A stretch of DNA of 64,000 nucleotides from Mediterraneibacter faecis JCM 15917 (GCA_001312505.1 BBDW01000014.1:1-64000), one strand, 5' to 3'; positions 17,019 to 28,501 are shown, counted from the stretch's first letter. The notes: generated by a model from the letters alone, not told the origin. Numbers and translations: made by a program.

Positions 17019-17531
17019 ATGAATAGAAATAAAAAACTTGCGAATATGGCAATGCTTGTTGCGCTGGCAATGATTTTTAGTTATGTGGAAAGCCTGATCC
17101 CAATTAATTTTGGAGTGCCGGGGGGGATGAAGCTTGGAGTGGCTAATCTGGTCACTGTTACAGGTCTTTATTTTCTGGAAATTCCGGAGGTACTGGCGGT
17201 ATCGGTACTGCGTGTACTTCTGACAGGATTTCTTTTTGGAAATGGAATGTCGATCATTTACAGTCTGGCAGGGGGGGCGGTTGTCAGCCTTCTTGCCATG
17301 GTACTTGTAAAGAAGATGGATGGAATTTCCATTGTAGGAGTCAGTATCACTGGCGGCGTCTTTCATAACATAGGACAGATTCTTGTTGCGATGGCAGTGG
17401 TGGAGAATCTGAAACTGATTTATTATCTGCCAGTTCTTCTTGTGGCAGGAACAGTGACAGGGTTCGTGATTGGAATTGTCGCAGGAAAGATTTTACCGGT
17501 TGTGAAGAAAGAAGCTGTAAGGACAGTATAG
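17019..17531 (+). CDS. Gx transporter / heptaprenyl diphosphate synthase component I-like membrane protein (EetB-like)
   Basis: About 170 residues with five or six membrane helices and the family opening ANMAMLVALAMIFSYVESLIP. The next blocks are VPGMKLGVANL (written VPGGM because of a seven-G run at 17120), VLRVLLTGFLFGNG, SLAGAVVS (second expanded run, 17271) and GGVFHNIGQILVA. ATG at 17019 follows an AAGGAG site. The fold resembles ECF-type substrate-binding membrane proteins. The Listeria homologue EetB is required for flavin-based extracellular electron transfer. It ends the ApbE operon before a new promoter. Confidence 0.8.
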   Translation: MNRNKKLANMAMLVALAMIFSYVESLIPINFGVPGGMKLGVANLVTVTGLYFLEIPEVLAVSVLRVLLTGFLFGNGMSIIYSLAGGAVVSLLAMVLVKKMDGISIVGVSITGGVFHNIGQILVAMAVVENLKLIYYLPVLLVAGTVTGFVIGIVAGKILPVVKKEAVRTV

Positions 17532-17547
17532 ATAATAATACTTTTTG

Positions 17548-17580
17548 ATTACGGGTTAGCAAAAACTAACTTGATAATAT
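17548..17580 (+). promoter_or_regulatory. Putative operator upstream of the wall-anchored flavoprotein
   Basis: GTTAG-CAAAAA-CTAAC at 17555-17570 resembles the operator at 12289 (GTTAG-N5-CTAAC). TTGATT at 17546 and TTGATAATAT at 17571 are possible promoter elements, though their spacing is not ideal. Confidence 0.4.
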
Positions 17581-17659
17581 ATTCCATGCGGAAGCAGGAA
17601 AGCAGAACTGCGACAGGCAGGATCTGTATGTAACTATTTTAGTTAAAAAGGAGGTTTCT

Positions 17660-20600
17660 ATGAAAAACAAAGAAATGAAAGTAAAGGCAATGTCCATGGC
17701 AGTGGCAATGTCTATGGTAGTAGGACTTTGCCCGTCAACGATCTTTGCGGCAACAGGAAGTCAGACTGCAAAGGATGGAACTTATACAAAGACGGCTCAT
17801 GTAACCAGAACAGAAGATGACAGTGACGATGAGTGGGAAGAATATGATGTAGAAGTAAGCTTGAAAGTAGAGGATGGAAAATTCTCTGAGATCACAGTTA
17901 CACCGAAAGAAGGATATGACGAAGGAAATGCATCCTACTTTAATAAAGCATATTCCAAAACAAAAGGATTTAAAACAAAGCTTGAAGGCCAGGCCGCTAC
18001 AGAAGATACAATTAACAGCTGGGATACAGTTTCCGGTGCAACACGTACTTCTGATGCAATTAAAAAAGCTGCACTTGAAGCAATCCAGTCAGCTCCGGTA
18101 GCAGGGGGGAGACAGTTACCATTGACACAGCAAAGCTGGAGTCAGCAATCGCAGCGGCTGAGAAACTGACAGAATCTGATTATACAGCAGACAGCTGGAG
18201 TGCAATGCAGACAAAATTAACTGTAGCGAAGGCAGCTCTGAAAGCAAAGGAATCCCAGAGTGCAGTGGACACAGCGGAAGATGAGTTGAATGCAGCAGTG
18301 AAGGCATTGAAAAAGGCAGAAGTTGCGAAAGAAATGTATGTGTTGATGAATATTCCATATTCTGAATTTTATGCAGCTGATCAGGTAGCAGGAGCAGACA
18401 GTGTATCCTCCGCTACAAAAGCGAAAACAAGATCAACACTTGTAGCTGGATCTTATCATGTAAACAGTGATGGAACAGATATTACAGGTATTACATATCC
18501 GGTTAAGATTAGTGATGCATCTGTATTGAAAAACTATACACAGATCACAGATGACAGCAAGCTTTCTATTACAGTGAATATGAAAGGAAAAGAGACAACA
18601 ACAGAATATAATGGAAAAGATGCGTTATTCGAGAGCGCAAGCTATTCTTACTATATTTTAAGTGAGACTCCTTCCTATTATAAGGAAGCAACAGTAAATG
18701 CAGATGGTTCCCTCAGCTTTAGTGAAGTGAAAGGTGCAACTGCACAGAAGTTGAGTGATGCATCAATTGATTTCACAACAGATACAAAGTATGGAGATTA
18801 TGAATTAGATGTAAATGGACTCCCAGAAACAGTTAATACAGTATATGGAGTTGTGATCAGCACAAAAGAAGGAGACAACTACGGACTTCGTCATCTTGAA
18901 AATATCTGGAAAAAGAAAGAACTGGCATGGAGTACAGGATTTGTGACAACATCTCATGGAAACACACTGGACTCAAAAAATTATGAAAAGATGATGGGTC
19001 AGACAATCAATAAAATCACATATTACACAGATAATGGAATCTATGAGATTGATGCAGATCAGTATGTGCCGGTTAAATTCAATGGAACTATCGCAGCAGA
19101 GAATGCAGATGTTGAAAGTGGAAAAGTAAATGTAACTGTAGAAGGCCTTCCTGACGATTATCAGGCAGAATATACAGTTGAAGGTCTTGAGGATGTTCAG
19201 GTAAAAGACGGAGTACTTACCTATAAGACAAAAGGCGCTGAGATAGGCAAATATACTCTGAAAGTATCTGATAAATCCGGAAAATATGCAGATCTTACGA
19301 CAGATTTTGAATTGACAACAGAAGCTGTACCGGTTGTATTTAACAGTGAAAGTGCAGCACTTGTAGCGGCAGAAGGATATGCAGCAGAGGATGTAACTTC
19401 TTATGTAAAGAATATCGAATCCGTAACAGTTGACGGAACAGAGTATGCGGCAACAGGAAAACGTGCAGTGAAGATCATCAAAGAAGATGGAACAATTGAT
19501 ACAACTGCAGCTCCGTTTAAGAATGCAGAAAATGGACAGGAATTTAAGATTACAGTGAAAGCAACAGGCTATGCAAAGGATTGTGAATTCACTTATACTT
19601 TATCACAGGAGAGTGAGTATACTTACGCATATGTAGGACTTAGCTGGGCAGAGTACTGGGCTGCTGAAAATGTGCAGGCAGCAGGAGATACATCTTCTTC
19701 AGATGCAAAGGATTCAAAAGGAGAGTCTGACAAGGTGCATTCGATACTGTAACAAGAGCTACAGTAAATCATGGACTTCACAGAGGTTCTTTCCAGTGCA
19801 ACGCAGTAATCAAGGCGGAAAATGGAAAAGAGTATGCAGTAGAGTACTGGACAGATGGAACTACTGCAGTTCTGACAGACGGAAGCAAGATTACATTTAA
19901 CAGAGGAGAGATTACAGAAGAATCCGGTGCAACAACAAAGATGACAGAGTATGATGTACTCGGACTGAAATATGTGCCGGTGAAAGTAAAAACATCTGAT
20001 CTGGATGCACTGAAAGCAAGCTATCGTGTGATCGAAAACGGAAGTGAACTTGCGGGAGGATATTCAGAAAAGAATTTGGTAAGCTATACAGGACTGGTTG
20101 CCAATGTAACAGAGAATACAAACGGTCTGAAAACAGCAACAAAGAATGAGGATGGATCTTTCAGTTTCTCTGCAAGAGTGAATAATGGATCAGAGTCCGG
20201 AATCAAAGATCAGGCACTCAAGACAGCACCATCAGCAGAGGAAGCAGGGCTGACAGTAAAAGAAGCAAGCGGATCTTATGGAGAATTCTTAAGAGTTGAT
20301 CTGACAGGAAATTATGGTGATCTTGGATCAAATCTCCAGACTGTTACATGGACTTACTATGGAGATGACAGCACATATACAAATGCAAAAGCTACTTATG
20401 GAACAAAATTTGCAGCAGATAACTGGATGCACAAAGCAATGGGAATCCAGCTTGGACTGACAGATTCTCTTCGTTGTACACTTCCGAAAGGAACGGATGG
20501 AACAGGATATTGGACCATTACACTGACAGCACTTGGATATAATGACGTGACATACAAATTCCAGGCAACAGAGGAGAACATTGTAAAAGCATCTGAGGAT

Positions 20601-21275
20601 AAAACAATCACAACAACAGAGCTTGAGGCAGCTATTGCAAAAGCAGAAGCCCTGAAAGAAGCTGATTATACAGCGGAAAGCTGGGCATCTATGCAGATGG
20701 AACTTCAGGAAGCAAAAGATGAATTGAAAAATCCAAAAACTCAGGCAACTGTAGACGAGGCAGTAAGCCACCTCAACGCAGCTGTTGAAGCACTTGTTAA
20801 GGCAGAGGGAGATAAGACAGAAGAGGATAAGAAAGACGACGATAAGAAAGAAGAGCCGGCAGCAGTTGATACTTCTTCCCTTGAGAAAGTAATCAGTGAT
20901 GCGGCAGCTCTTAAAGAAGCTGATTACACAGTTGACAGCTGGAAGGCATTGCAGAGTGCACTGACAGACGCTAAGAGCGCATTAAATGCAAAAGAAAGCC
21001 AGGAAAAAGTTGATAAAGCAACAGATGAGTTGAATGCAGCAATCAAAGCACTTGTAAAGAATGGAAATCAGGCGGGAAGTCAGAATGGAAGTGCAACTCC
21101 GACTGTTACAAAGAAGGCAGGAACAACTACGGATGGATCAGCTTCCAAAGGAACAAGTGGATCAAAAGCCGCAAAGACAGGTGATCCGGCAAATGTTCTT
21201 GGCTTATTAGGACTTGCATTCTCCTCACTCGGAGCAGGAGTTGGCGGATTTGCATGGAAGAGAAAAAGAAAATAA
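17660..21275 (+). CDS. Large wall-anchored flavoprotein with FIVAR repeats (two frameshifts as written)
   Basis: About 1204 residues once corrected. The order is: signal peptide (MAVAMSMVVGLCPSTIFA); one FMN_bind module with DTVSGATRTS (codons near 18023); a FIVAR-type helical repeat (YTADSWSAMQTKL); a long beta-rich central region with MNIPYSEFYAADQ and LSWAEYWAAENVQ motifs, similar to proteins annotated with Tp47-like domains (tentative); two more FIVAR repeats (YTAESWASMQMEL, YTVDSWKALQSAL); a linker; and a C-terminal sorting signal with KTGDPA, a hydrophobic helix and KRKRK. Frames break at 18103 (six G, +2) and at 19733 (one G missing in DKGAFDTVTRATV). It should sit in the wall as the outermost flavin carrier or a substrate-facing reductase. 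Confidence 0.75.
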
Positions 21276-21404
21276 AGACAAGAAAATTGAGAAAATTTTT
21301 CAACAATTTCGCGAAAAAGATTAAAATAGTGCATTGACACTATCGCTTTAAAGTGATAAACTCCTAGCAAATGGAATAACGCTTTAAACCGATGAAGCGG
21401 AGAT

Positions 21405-21671
21405 CAAAGTAATTATGCGCGCACAGAGAGTCCGGGAAGCTGAGAGCCGGATCGAGATGCAGGTTGCCAAATGGACCGCTGAGGGCACAGTCAAAGGATT
21501 TGAGAATCCGAGTACTCTGTGACGTGTGGGCATACGTCAGTTGCCGGAGATATGTTAGTATCTTACAGAGCGCAGGGGGGGAGTGTACCCGTGAATCAAG
21601 GTGGCACCGCGGAAAAGATTTAGATTTACCGTCCTTGACAGAATAGGAATATTCTGTCAGGGACTTTTTTC
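21405..21671 (+). ncRNA. T-box leader of the trp operon
   Basis: The leader has an AGAGAGTCC stem I start (21424), a TGG at 21472-21474 in the expected specifier region (AAATGGACC, matching tRNA-Trp), the T-box AAGGTGGCACCGCGG at 21598-21612, and an intrinsic terminator (TCCTTGACAGAAT / ATTCTGTCAGGGA followed by TTTTTT) at 21632-21671. Uncharged tRNA-Trp should stabilise the antiterminator and allow reading into trpE. A seven-G run at 21575 lies between stem I and the T-box. Confidence 0.88.
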
Positions 21672-21745
21672 TACCATAAACATATATTTCCTATCGGGAT
21701 AAAAGAGAAATTTATTTTGCAGCATAACTTCAAGGAGGAATACAC

Positions 21746-23284
21746 ATGGACAAGACATTAGAACAAATCAGATCCTACGCTGAACAAGGCAGATACAAGC
21801 GAGTTCCGATCAGCAAAGAGCTGTATGCAGATGCATTTACGCCGATTAGTGTGATGCGGACGCTGCGGGCGGCAAGCAAGCATTGCTATCTGCTGGAAAG
21901 TGCGGAGGACAGACAGCAGTGGGGGGGAAGATATTCCTTCCTTGGATATGCACCAACGATGGAGATCACTTGTACCGATGGGCGTGTGATCATCAGCGAA
22001 GGGCATGAAGATGAGGATAAGACCATCCGGGAAGTTTTAACCGACCATCCGGGAAAGGTTCTAAGAGAAATTCTCGAAGCATATAAAAGTCCGGTTGTTC
22101 CGGGACTTCCGCCATTTACAGGAGGGCTTGTTGGATATTTTTCTTATGACTACATCAAATATGCAGAACCGACATTGAAGCCGGTTCTGGAAGAGAAGAA
22201 TGAGACTACAGGAAAGACAGCAGCAAAAACGGCAGTAAGAGATTTCCGGGATGCGGACTTGATGTTATTTGACCGTGTCATCGTATTTGACAATTACAGA
22301 CAGAAGCTGATCCTGATTACAGGCGTGAAGCTGGAAGGTGATCTGGAAGAAAATTATGCGAACGCGAAGCAGGAATTAGAAGAGATGGAACGATTGATCC
22401 GAAGCGGGGCGCAGGCAGATTTCCGACCACTGGTTTTAGAAGAAGCGTTCCATCCGGGAGTGGATAAAGAAGATTATTGCAAGATGGTTGAGAAAGCTAA
22501 GGAATACATTTATGAAGGTGATATTTTCCAGGTCGTGTTATCCAATCCGCTGACAGCGAAGGCAAAAGGAAGTCTTTTTGATACCTACCGGGTGCTTCGA
22601 ACCTCGAATCCATCTCCGTATATGTTCTACTTTTCAAGTGATGATATTGAAGTGGCAGGGGGGGCTTCACCGGAAACGCTGGCGAAGTTAGAAAACGGAC
22701 AGGTGTGCACTTTTCCTCTTGCTGGTACAAGGAAGCGAGGAGTGACCGAAGAGGAAGATCAGGAATTGGAGAAAGAGCTACTTGCAGACGAGAAAGAGCT
22801 TGCAGAGCACAACATGCTTGTAGATCTTGGGCGAAATGATGTCGGCAAGATCAGCCAGCCGGGAACAGTTAAAGTTGATAAATATATGGAAATCCAGAGA
22901 TATTCCCATGTAATGCATATTGGTTCCACAGTAACAGGCAAGATTCGGAAAGATAAGGATGCGCTGGACGTAGTAGATGCGATTCTCCCGGCAGGAACGC
23001 TTTCCGGAGCACCGAAGATCCGCGCATGTGAGATTATCGCAGAACTTGAACAGGAGAAGAGAGGTATCTACGGAGGAGCAGTCGGCTATCTCGATTTTGC
23101 AGGAAATGTAGATACATGCATTTCCATCCGTCTTGCTTATAAGAAAAATGGATACATTCGTGTACAGTCAGGAGCCGGAATCGTAGCAGACAGTATCCCG
23201 GAAAATGAATTCCAGGAGTGTTTAAATAAGGCAGGGGGGGCAGTACTTCAGGCAGTGGAAACTGCGAAAGGAGGATTGGAATGA
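21746..23284 (+). CDS. trpE: Anthranilate synthase component I
   Basis: 512 residues as written. It converts chorismate with ammonia or glutamine to anthranilate, in complex with TrpG. The N-terminal feedback region has [22 protein letters not shown]. The chorismate-binding domain shows [56 protein letters not shown] and [15 protein letters not shown] ending ([15 protein letters not shown]). Three seven-G runs (21929, 22658, 23235) each add a glycine. The ATG has AAGGAGG upstream. The stop overlaps the trpG start. Confidence 0.95.
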   Translation: MDKTLEQIRSYAEQGRYKRVPISKELYADAFTPISVMRTLRAASKHCYLLESAEDRQQWGGRYSFLGYAPTMEITCTDGRVIISEGHEDEDKTIREVLTDHPGKVLREILEAYKSPVVPGLPPFTGGLVGYFSYDYIKYAEPTLKPVLEEKNETTGKTAAKTAVRDFRDADLMLFDRVIVFDNYRQKLILITGVKLEGDLEENYANAKQELEEMERLIRSGAQADFRPLVLEEAFHPGVDKEDYCKMVEKAKEYIYEGDIFQVVLSNPLTAKAKGSLFDTYRVLRTSNPSPYMFYFSSDDIEVAGGASPETLAKLENGQVCTFPLAGTRKRGVTEEEDQELEKELLADEKELAEHNMLVDLGRNDVGKISQPGTVKVDKYMEIQRYSHVMHIGSTVTGKIRKDKDALDVVDAILPAGTLSGAPKIRACEIIAELEQEKRGIYGGAVGYLDFAGNVDTCISIRLAYKKNGYIRVQSGAGIVADSIPENEFQECLNKAGGAVLQAVETAKGGLE

Positions 23285-23909
23285 TACTATTACTTGACAA
23301 TTATGACAGCTTTACCTATAACCTATATCAGTTTATCGCAGGAGTAGAATCAGAAATAAGCGGCATACAAAAAGATCAGACGAATTCAGAAGTAAAGGTT
23401 GTTCGAAATGACCAGATCACACCGGAAGAGATTCTGGAACTTGCACCGGAGGCACTGGTGATCTCACCGGGGGGCCGGGCAAACCTTCTGATGCCGGAAT
23501 CTGTATCGAAGCAATTCAGAAGCTGAAAGGAAAAATCCCGATGCTCGGCGTTTGTCTCGGACATCAGGCGATGGCGGAAGCATTCGGAGCAACGGTAGGT
23601 CACGCCGGACAGCTGATGCACGGGAAGACATCACAGCTGAAAGATGTAAAGACAGACAGTGTTCTGTTTCAGAATCTGACACTTCCAATCCAGGTGGCAA
23701 GATATCATTCACTCGCAGTTAAGGAAGAGACACTACCGGAAGAACTGATTGTGACAGCGCGAAGCGAGGACAACGAGATCATGGCGATGGAACACAGAGA
23801 ATATCCAATCTTTGGGTTACAGTTTCATCCGGAATCTGTGATGACACCGCAGGGACTTCAGATGATAGAGAATTTTATTAACTATGCAAAAGCATTGAAG
23901 GAGAATTAA
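23281..23909 (+). CDS. trpG: Anthranilate synthase component II, glutamine amidotransferase (frameshifted as written)
   Basis: A class I glutamine amidotransferase that supplies ammonia to TrpE; about 208 residues after correction. It begins [17 protein letters not shown], has [14 protein letters not shown], the catalytic-Cys motif [16 protein letters not shown], and the His/Glu pair in [15 protein letters not shown]. At 23468 six G are present where four give the required [11 protein letters not shown], so the frame breaks (+2). The ATGA overlap with trpE suggests translational coupling. All catalytic residues are present once the run is corrected. Confidence 0.92.
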
Positions 23910-23912
23910 GAA

Positions 23913-24926
23913 ATGATAAAAGAAGCAATTATAAAATTATCAAAGAAAGAAAATCTCATCTATACAGAAGCAGAAGAAGTAATGAATGAGATTATGGAAG
24001 GAAAGGCATCGGATGTTCAGAAGTCAGCATATCTGACAGCACTTTCCATGAAAGGTGAGACAATCGATGAGATCACAGCATCAGCAGCGGGAATGCGTGC
24101 ACACTGCATCAAGCTTTTGCATGACATGGATGTGCTGGAAATCGTAGGAACAGGGGGGGGAGACGGAGCAAATTCATTTAACATTTCAACAACATCCTCC
24201 TTTGTGATTGCGGCAGCAGGAATCCCGGTCGCAAAGCATGGTAACCGTGCAGCATCTTCTAAGTCCGGTGCGGCAGATGTACTTGAAGCACTTGGAGTGA
24301 AGATCGATGTCGCACCGGAGCGCAGCACTCAGCTTCTCAAAGACATTCAGATCTGTTTCTTATTTGCACAGAATTATCATATTGCGATGAAATATGTCGG
24401 ACCGATCCGTAAAGAACTTGGTATCTGTACCGTATTCAATATTCTTGGGCCACTGTCTAATCCGGCAGGAGCGAACATGGAACTGATGGGAGTTTATGAT
24501 GAAAGCCTTGTAGAGCCACTTGCAAGAGTCATGGCGAATCTCGGAGTCGTCCGCGGAATGGTCGTTTACGGACAGGATAAGTTAGATGAGATTTCCATGT
24601 GTGCACCGACTACAGTCTGTGAGATTAAAGACGGAACATTTACAAGCTATGAGATCACACCGGAGCAGTTTGGTTATGAGAGATGCGAAAAAGGTGCACT
24701 AACAGGAGGAACACCTCAGGAAAACGCACAGATCACATTGGATATCATTTCTGGAAAAGAGCTGGGAGCAAAGAGAAATGCTGTTTGCCTGAATGCAGGA
24801 GCAGCAATCTATCTTGCAGGAAAAGCAGATTCGATCGAAGCAGGTGTAAGAAAAGCAGAACAGATCATTGACGAAGGACTTGCACTGAAGAAGCTGGAGC
24901 AGTTTAAAGAAGAAAGTAATAAATAA
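23913..24926 (+). CDS. trpD: Anthranilate phosphoribosyltransferase
   Basis: 337 residues. It joins anthranilate to phosphoribosyl pyrophosphate. The PRPP-binding motif reads [15 protein letters not shown] as written, where the family has GTGGDG; the eight-G run at 24151 accounts for the extra residue. Other signatures are [41 protein letters not shown] ([12 protein letters not shown]) and [11 protein letters not shown]. The start is three bases after trpG. Confidence 0.95.
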   Translation: MIKEAIIKLSKKENLIYTEAEEVMNEIMEGKASDVQKSAYLTALSMKGETIDEITASAAGMRAHCIKLLHDMDVLEIVGTGGGDGANSFNISTTSSFVIAAAGIPVAKHGNRAASSKSGAADVLEALGVKIDVAPERSTQLLKDIQICFLFAQNYHIAMKYVGPIRKELGICTVFNILGPLSNPAGANMELMGVYDESLVEPLARVMANLGVVRGMVVYGQDKLDEISMCAPTTVCEIKDGTFTSYEITPEQFGYERCEKGALTGGTPQENAQITLDIISGKELGAKRNAVCLNAGAAIYLAGKADSIEAGVRKAEQIIDEGLALKKLEQFKEESNK

Positions 24927-24997
24927 AAAGTCTGATCCCCCCCGGCTATGCAGGAGAATGGAAGAAGCAACTTGAAAGAAAAAGAGGAACAAATAGT

Positions 24998-25807
24998 ATG
25001 AATATACTCGAGAAAATTACCGAGCGCACGAAAGAGCGGATCGAAGAAGAAAAGAAAATAGTTCCATTAGAAGAGGTTCGAAGGCAGGCGGAAGAAAAAG
25101 GAATTAAAGATCAAATCCCAGTATTCGAACAGGCACTTCGGGCAGACGGATTATCCTTTATCTGCGAGGCAAAGAAAGCGTCACCTTCCAAAGGATTGAT
25201 CGCACCGGATTTTCCATATGTAGAGATCGCCAGAGACTATGAAGCAGGCGGCGCGGCAGCAATCTCCTGTCTGACAGAACCGTTTTGGTTCCGGGGCAGT
25301 GATGCGTATCTGAAAGAAATTGTGCAAAATGTATCCATTCCGATACTCAGAAAAGATTTCACCTGTGATGAATACATGATTTATCAGGCGAAAGCAATGG
25401 GAGCCTCGGCAGTACTTCTGATCTGTTCGGTATTAGAAGATGGCAGGTTAAAAGCGTATCATCAGTTGGCAGACGAACTCGGACTATCTGCTTTGGTAGA
25501 AACACATAACGAAGAAGAAATCTTAAGAGCACAGAAGATCGGTGCAAAGATTATCGGTGTAAATAACCGGAATCTGAAAGATTTCACAGTGGATATCAAG
25601 AATAGCATTCGGCTAAGAGAAATGGTCAGTTCGGAAACAGTTTTCGTATCTGAGAGCGGTATCCGCGGAGTGGAAGATATGAAAGCACTTTATGAAAATG
25701 GAACCGATGCGGTACTGATCGGAGAACTTCTGATGAGAAAATCTGATCGGAAAGCAGCACTGATGGAGTTGAAGCAGCAGACAGGAAGGCAGCTAGATAT
25801 GAATTAG
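24998..25807 (+). CDS. trpC: Indole-3-glycerol phosphate synthase
   Basis: 269 residues forming a TIM barrel. It closes the indole ring of CdRP. Diagnostic motifs are FICEAKKASPSKGLI near residue 50, the general acid region PILRKDFTCDEYMIYQAKAMGA, LVETHNEEEI, IIGVNNRNLKDF and VSESGIRGVEDM. The gap from trpD is 71 bases and contains a seven-C run at 24937 but no clear terminator. It is a separate gene from trpF, as is usual in Firmicutes. Confidence 0.95.
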   Translation: MNILEKITERTKERIEEEKKIVPLEEVRRQAEEKGIKDQIPVFEQALRADGLSFICEAKKASPSKGLIAPDFPYVEIARDYEAGGAAAISCLTEPFWFRGSDAYLKEIVQNVSIPILRKDFTCDEYMIYQAKAMGASAVLLICSVLEDGRLKAYHQLADELGLSALVETHNEEEILRAQKIGAKIIGVNNRNLKDFTVDIKNSIRLREMVSSETVFVSESGIRGVEDMKALYENGTDAVLIGELLMRKSDRKAALMELKQQTGRQLDMN

Positions 25808-25820
25808 CGGAAGATATAGT

Positions 25821-26494
25821 ATGAGACAAGAAAAAATGAACATGCCCAAGATTAAGATCTGCGGATTAAGCCGCCCGGAAGATATTACCTATATAAATGA
25901 GGCAAAACCGGATTATTGCGGATTTATCATCGATGTGCCAAAGAGCCGGAGAAATGTATCCATTTCGAAGTTCGTGAACTGGTTCAAAATCTTGAATCGC
26001 AGATTTGCCCGGTCGGAGTATTTGTCGATAAAGACTGTGGCGAGGTCGCACAATTATTAAATGAAGGAACCATTCAGATCGCTCAGCTTCACGGGCAGGA
26101 AGATGAGGCATATATAAAGAAGTTGAAAAGTCTGACAGACCATCCGGTGATGAAAGCATTTTCGATTCAGGAGAAAAAAGATCTTGATGCGGCGGCAGCG
26201 AGCAGTGCAGATCTGATTCTTCTCGATCACGGAAAAGGCGGAACTGGCGAGACATTTGATTGGAGTCTTTTGGAAGGCTGGACAAAGCGGCCGTATTTCC
26301 TCGCAGGAGGACTGAATCCGGAGAACATACCGGAGGCAATACAGCGAATACATCCTTGGGGGGGAATTGACCTGAGCAGTGCAGTGGAGACAGATGGAAA
26401 GAAAGATCGTGAGAAAATTCTTCAAGCTGTGAAAACTGTGAGAAATTTTGAAAGCAGTAAACATTTTTTGAAAAACAAAAGAGTATACAAGTAA
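25821..26494 (+). CDS. trpF: Phosphoribosylanthranilate isomerase (frameshifted as written)
   Basis: About 224 residues after correction; a TIM barrel that carries out the Amadori rearrangement of PRA to CdRP. The catalytic Cys lies in KIKICGLSRPEDI, followed by PDYCGFIIDVPKSRR, the FVDKDCGEVAQLL region, IQIAQLHGQED, and the phosphate loop FLAGGLNPENIPEAI and GIDLSSAVETDG. One base is missing near 25975, between NVSIS and VRELVQNLE. A seven-G run at 26359 adds a glycine (PWGGIDLSS). The start may be ATG 25821 or 25836. Confidence 0.9.
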
Positions 26495-26544
26495 ATGAAT
26501 AAATTTACCAAAACAATAGAAACAAGAAAGAAGGAGAGACAACC

Positions 26545-27735
26545 ATGACAAAAGGAAGATACGGAATCCATGGTGGACAGTACATTCCGGAGACACTGAT
26601 GAATGCAGTGATCGAATTGGAAAAGGCGTACAACTACTATAAAAATGACAAAGAATTTAATGACGAACTGAATACATTATTAAATGAATATGCAGGCAGA
26701 CCGTCTCTTTTATACTATGCAGCACGTATGACAGAAGATCTTGGCGGGGGGGCGAAAATTTATCTGAAACGAGAAGACCTCAATCACACAGGTGCCCATA
26801 AGATCAACAACGTGTTAGGTCAGGTTCTTCTTGCGAAGAAGATGGGAAAGACAAGAGTGATCGCTGAGACCGGTGCAGGACAGCATGGAGTTGCAACAGC
26901 GACAGCAGCGGCTCTGATGGGAATGGAATGTGAAGTCTTCATGGGAAAAGAAGATACAGAGCGTCAGGCACTGAATGTATACAGAATGCGTCTTCTCGGA
27001 GCACAGGTACACGCGGTTACAAGTGGAACTGGTACTTTGAAAGATGCTGTTTCGGAGACGATGCGTGAGTGGACAAGAAGAATTGATGACACACATTATG
27101 TACTCGGATCCTGTATGGGACCGCATCCATTTCCGCAGATCGTGCGTGATTTTCAGGCAGTTATATCTAAAGAGATCAAGGAGCAGATCCTTGAAAAAGA
27201 AGGAAAACTCCCGGATGCAGTGCTTGCCTGTGTCGGCGGAGGATCCAATGCGATCGGTGCATTTTATAATTTCATTGAAGATGAAGGCGTGCGCCTGATC
27301 GGATGCGAGGCGGCAGGACGCGGCGTGAATACAGCAGAGACAGCTGCAACGATCGCGACTGGTAAGCTTGGAATCTTCCACGGAATGAAATCTTATTTCT
27401 GTCAGGATGAGTACGGACAGATCGCACCGGTTTACTCAATCTCAGCCGGACTGGATTATCCGGGAATCGGACCAGAGCATGCAGATCTTTATGATAAGGG
27501 AAGAGCAGAATATGTAGCAATCACTGATGATGAGGCAGTCGATGCATTTGAGTACCTTTCTAAATTAGAAGGAATCATTCCGGCGATCGAGAGTGCGCAT
27601 GCAGTTGCATATGCAAGAAAGCTTGCGCCGACAATGGGAAAAGACCAGATTATTGTAATTAATATTTCAGGACGCGGAGATAAGGACTGTGCAGCAATCG
27701 CACGTTACAGAGGGGGGGAGGATCTTCATGAGTAG
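26545..27735 (+). CDS. trpB: Tryptophan synthase beta chain
   Basis: 396 residues. It is a PLP enzyme condensing indole with serine. The PLP lysine is in [18 protein letters not shown], with the [18 protein letters not shown] loop, the PLP-phosphate loop [10 protein letters not shown] and the C-terminal GRGDKD. Runs of seven G at 26746 ([10 protein letters not shown]; family LGGAK) and 27712 (RYRGGEDL; family YRGED) add two glycines. It has an AAGGAGAG site. The stop overlaps the trpA start (ATGAGTAG), as expected for subunits of one complex. Confidence 0.96.
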   Translation: MTKGRYGIHGGQYIPETLMNAVIELEKAYNYYKNDKEFNDELNTLLNEYAGRPSLLYYAARMTEDLGGGAKIYLKREDLNHTGAHKINNVLGQVLLAKKMGKTRVIAETGAGQHGVATATAAALMGMECEVFMGKEDTERQALNVYRMRLLGAQVHAVTSGTGTLKDAVSETMREWTRRIDDTHYVLGSCMGPHPFPQIVRDFQAVISKEIKEQILEKEGKLPDAVLACVGGGSNAIGAFYNFIEDEGVRLIGCEAAGRGVNTAETAATIATGKLGIFHGMKSYFCQDEYGQIAPVYSISAGLDYPGIGPEHADLYDKGRAEYVAITDDEAVDAFEYLSKLEGIIPAIESAHAVAYARKLAPTMGKDQIIVINISGRGDKDCAAIARYRGGEDLHE

Positions 27736-28501
27736 AATACAGGAAGCATTTAAAGGGAAGAAAGCATTTATACCATTTGTCACATGTGGTGACCCGGATC
27801 TTGAGACAACGAAACAGATTGTCTATGAGATGGAGAAAGCAGGGGGGGCGGCGTTGATCGAGCTTGGAATCCCATTTTCCGATCCGACAGCAGAAGGACC
27901 GGTCATTCAGGGCGCAAACCTGCGTGCGCTGACAGGAGGCGTGACTACAGATAAGATCTTCGATATGGTAAAAGAAATCCGTCAGAATACACAGATTCCA
28001 CTTGTTTTTATGACATATGCAAATGTTGTGTTCTCTTACGGAACAGAAAGATTTCTTGAGAAAGCGAAAAATGTCGGAATGGATGGTCTGATTCTTCCGG
28101 ATGTTCCATTTGAAGAGAAAGAAGAATTTGACATCGTGTGCAAAAAGTACGGAATCGATCTGATCTCATTGATTGCACCGACTTCTCATGACCGAATCCG
28201 GATGATTGCAAAAGAAGCATCGGGATTCGTATATTGTGTTTCTTCACTTGGTGTAACAGGAACAAGATCCTCGATCACGACGGATATCGGAGCAATGGTG
28301 AAGCTTGTAAAAGAGGAAAATGATATTCCATGTGCGGTTGGATTCGGAATCTCCACTCCAGAGCAGGCGGCGAAGATGTGTCAGAACGCAGACGGTGCGA
28401 TCGTTGGAAGTGCAATCGTTAAGTTGTGTGAGAAATACGGAAAAGACTGCGTGCCGTATGTTGCAGAATATGTAAAGAGTATGGTTGAAGCTTGTAAATA
28501 A
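27728..28501 (+). CDS. trpA: Tryptophan synthase alpha chain
   Basis: 257 residues, a TIM barrel that releases indole from indole-3-glycerol phosphate. The signature [21 protein letters not shown] contains the catalytic Glu and Asp. [41 protein letters not shown] and [11 protein letters not shown] follow. A seven-G run at 27843 turns AGAALIE into AGGAALIE. It is the last gene of trpEGDCFBA. A 143-base spacer without a clear hairpin separates it from the kinase gene. Confidence 0.95.
   Translation: MSRIQEAFKGKKAFIPFVTCGDPDLETTKQIVYEMEKAGGAALIELGIPFSDPTAEGPVIQGANLRALTGGVTTDKIFDMVKEIRQNTQIPLVFMTYANVVFSYGTERFLEKAKNVGMDGLILPDVPFEEKEEFDIVCKKYGIDLISLIAPTSHDRIRMIAKEASGFVYCVSSLGVTGTRSSITTDIGAMVKLVKEENDIPCAVGFGISTPEQAAKMCQNADGAIVGSAIVKLCEKYGKDCVPYVAEYVKSMVEACK

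Noticed and set aside
24927-24997. A terminator or second promoter splitting the trp operon before trpC
   Set aside because: No stem with a T tract was found. The seven-C run at 24937 is one of the suspect homopolymers.
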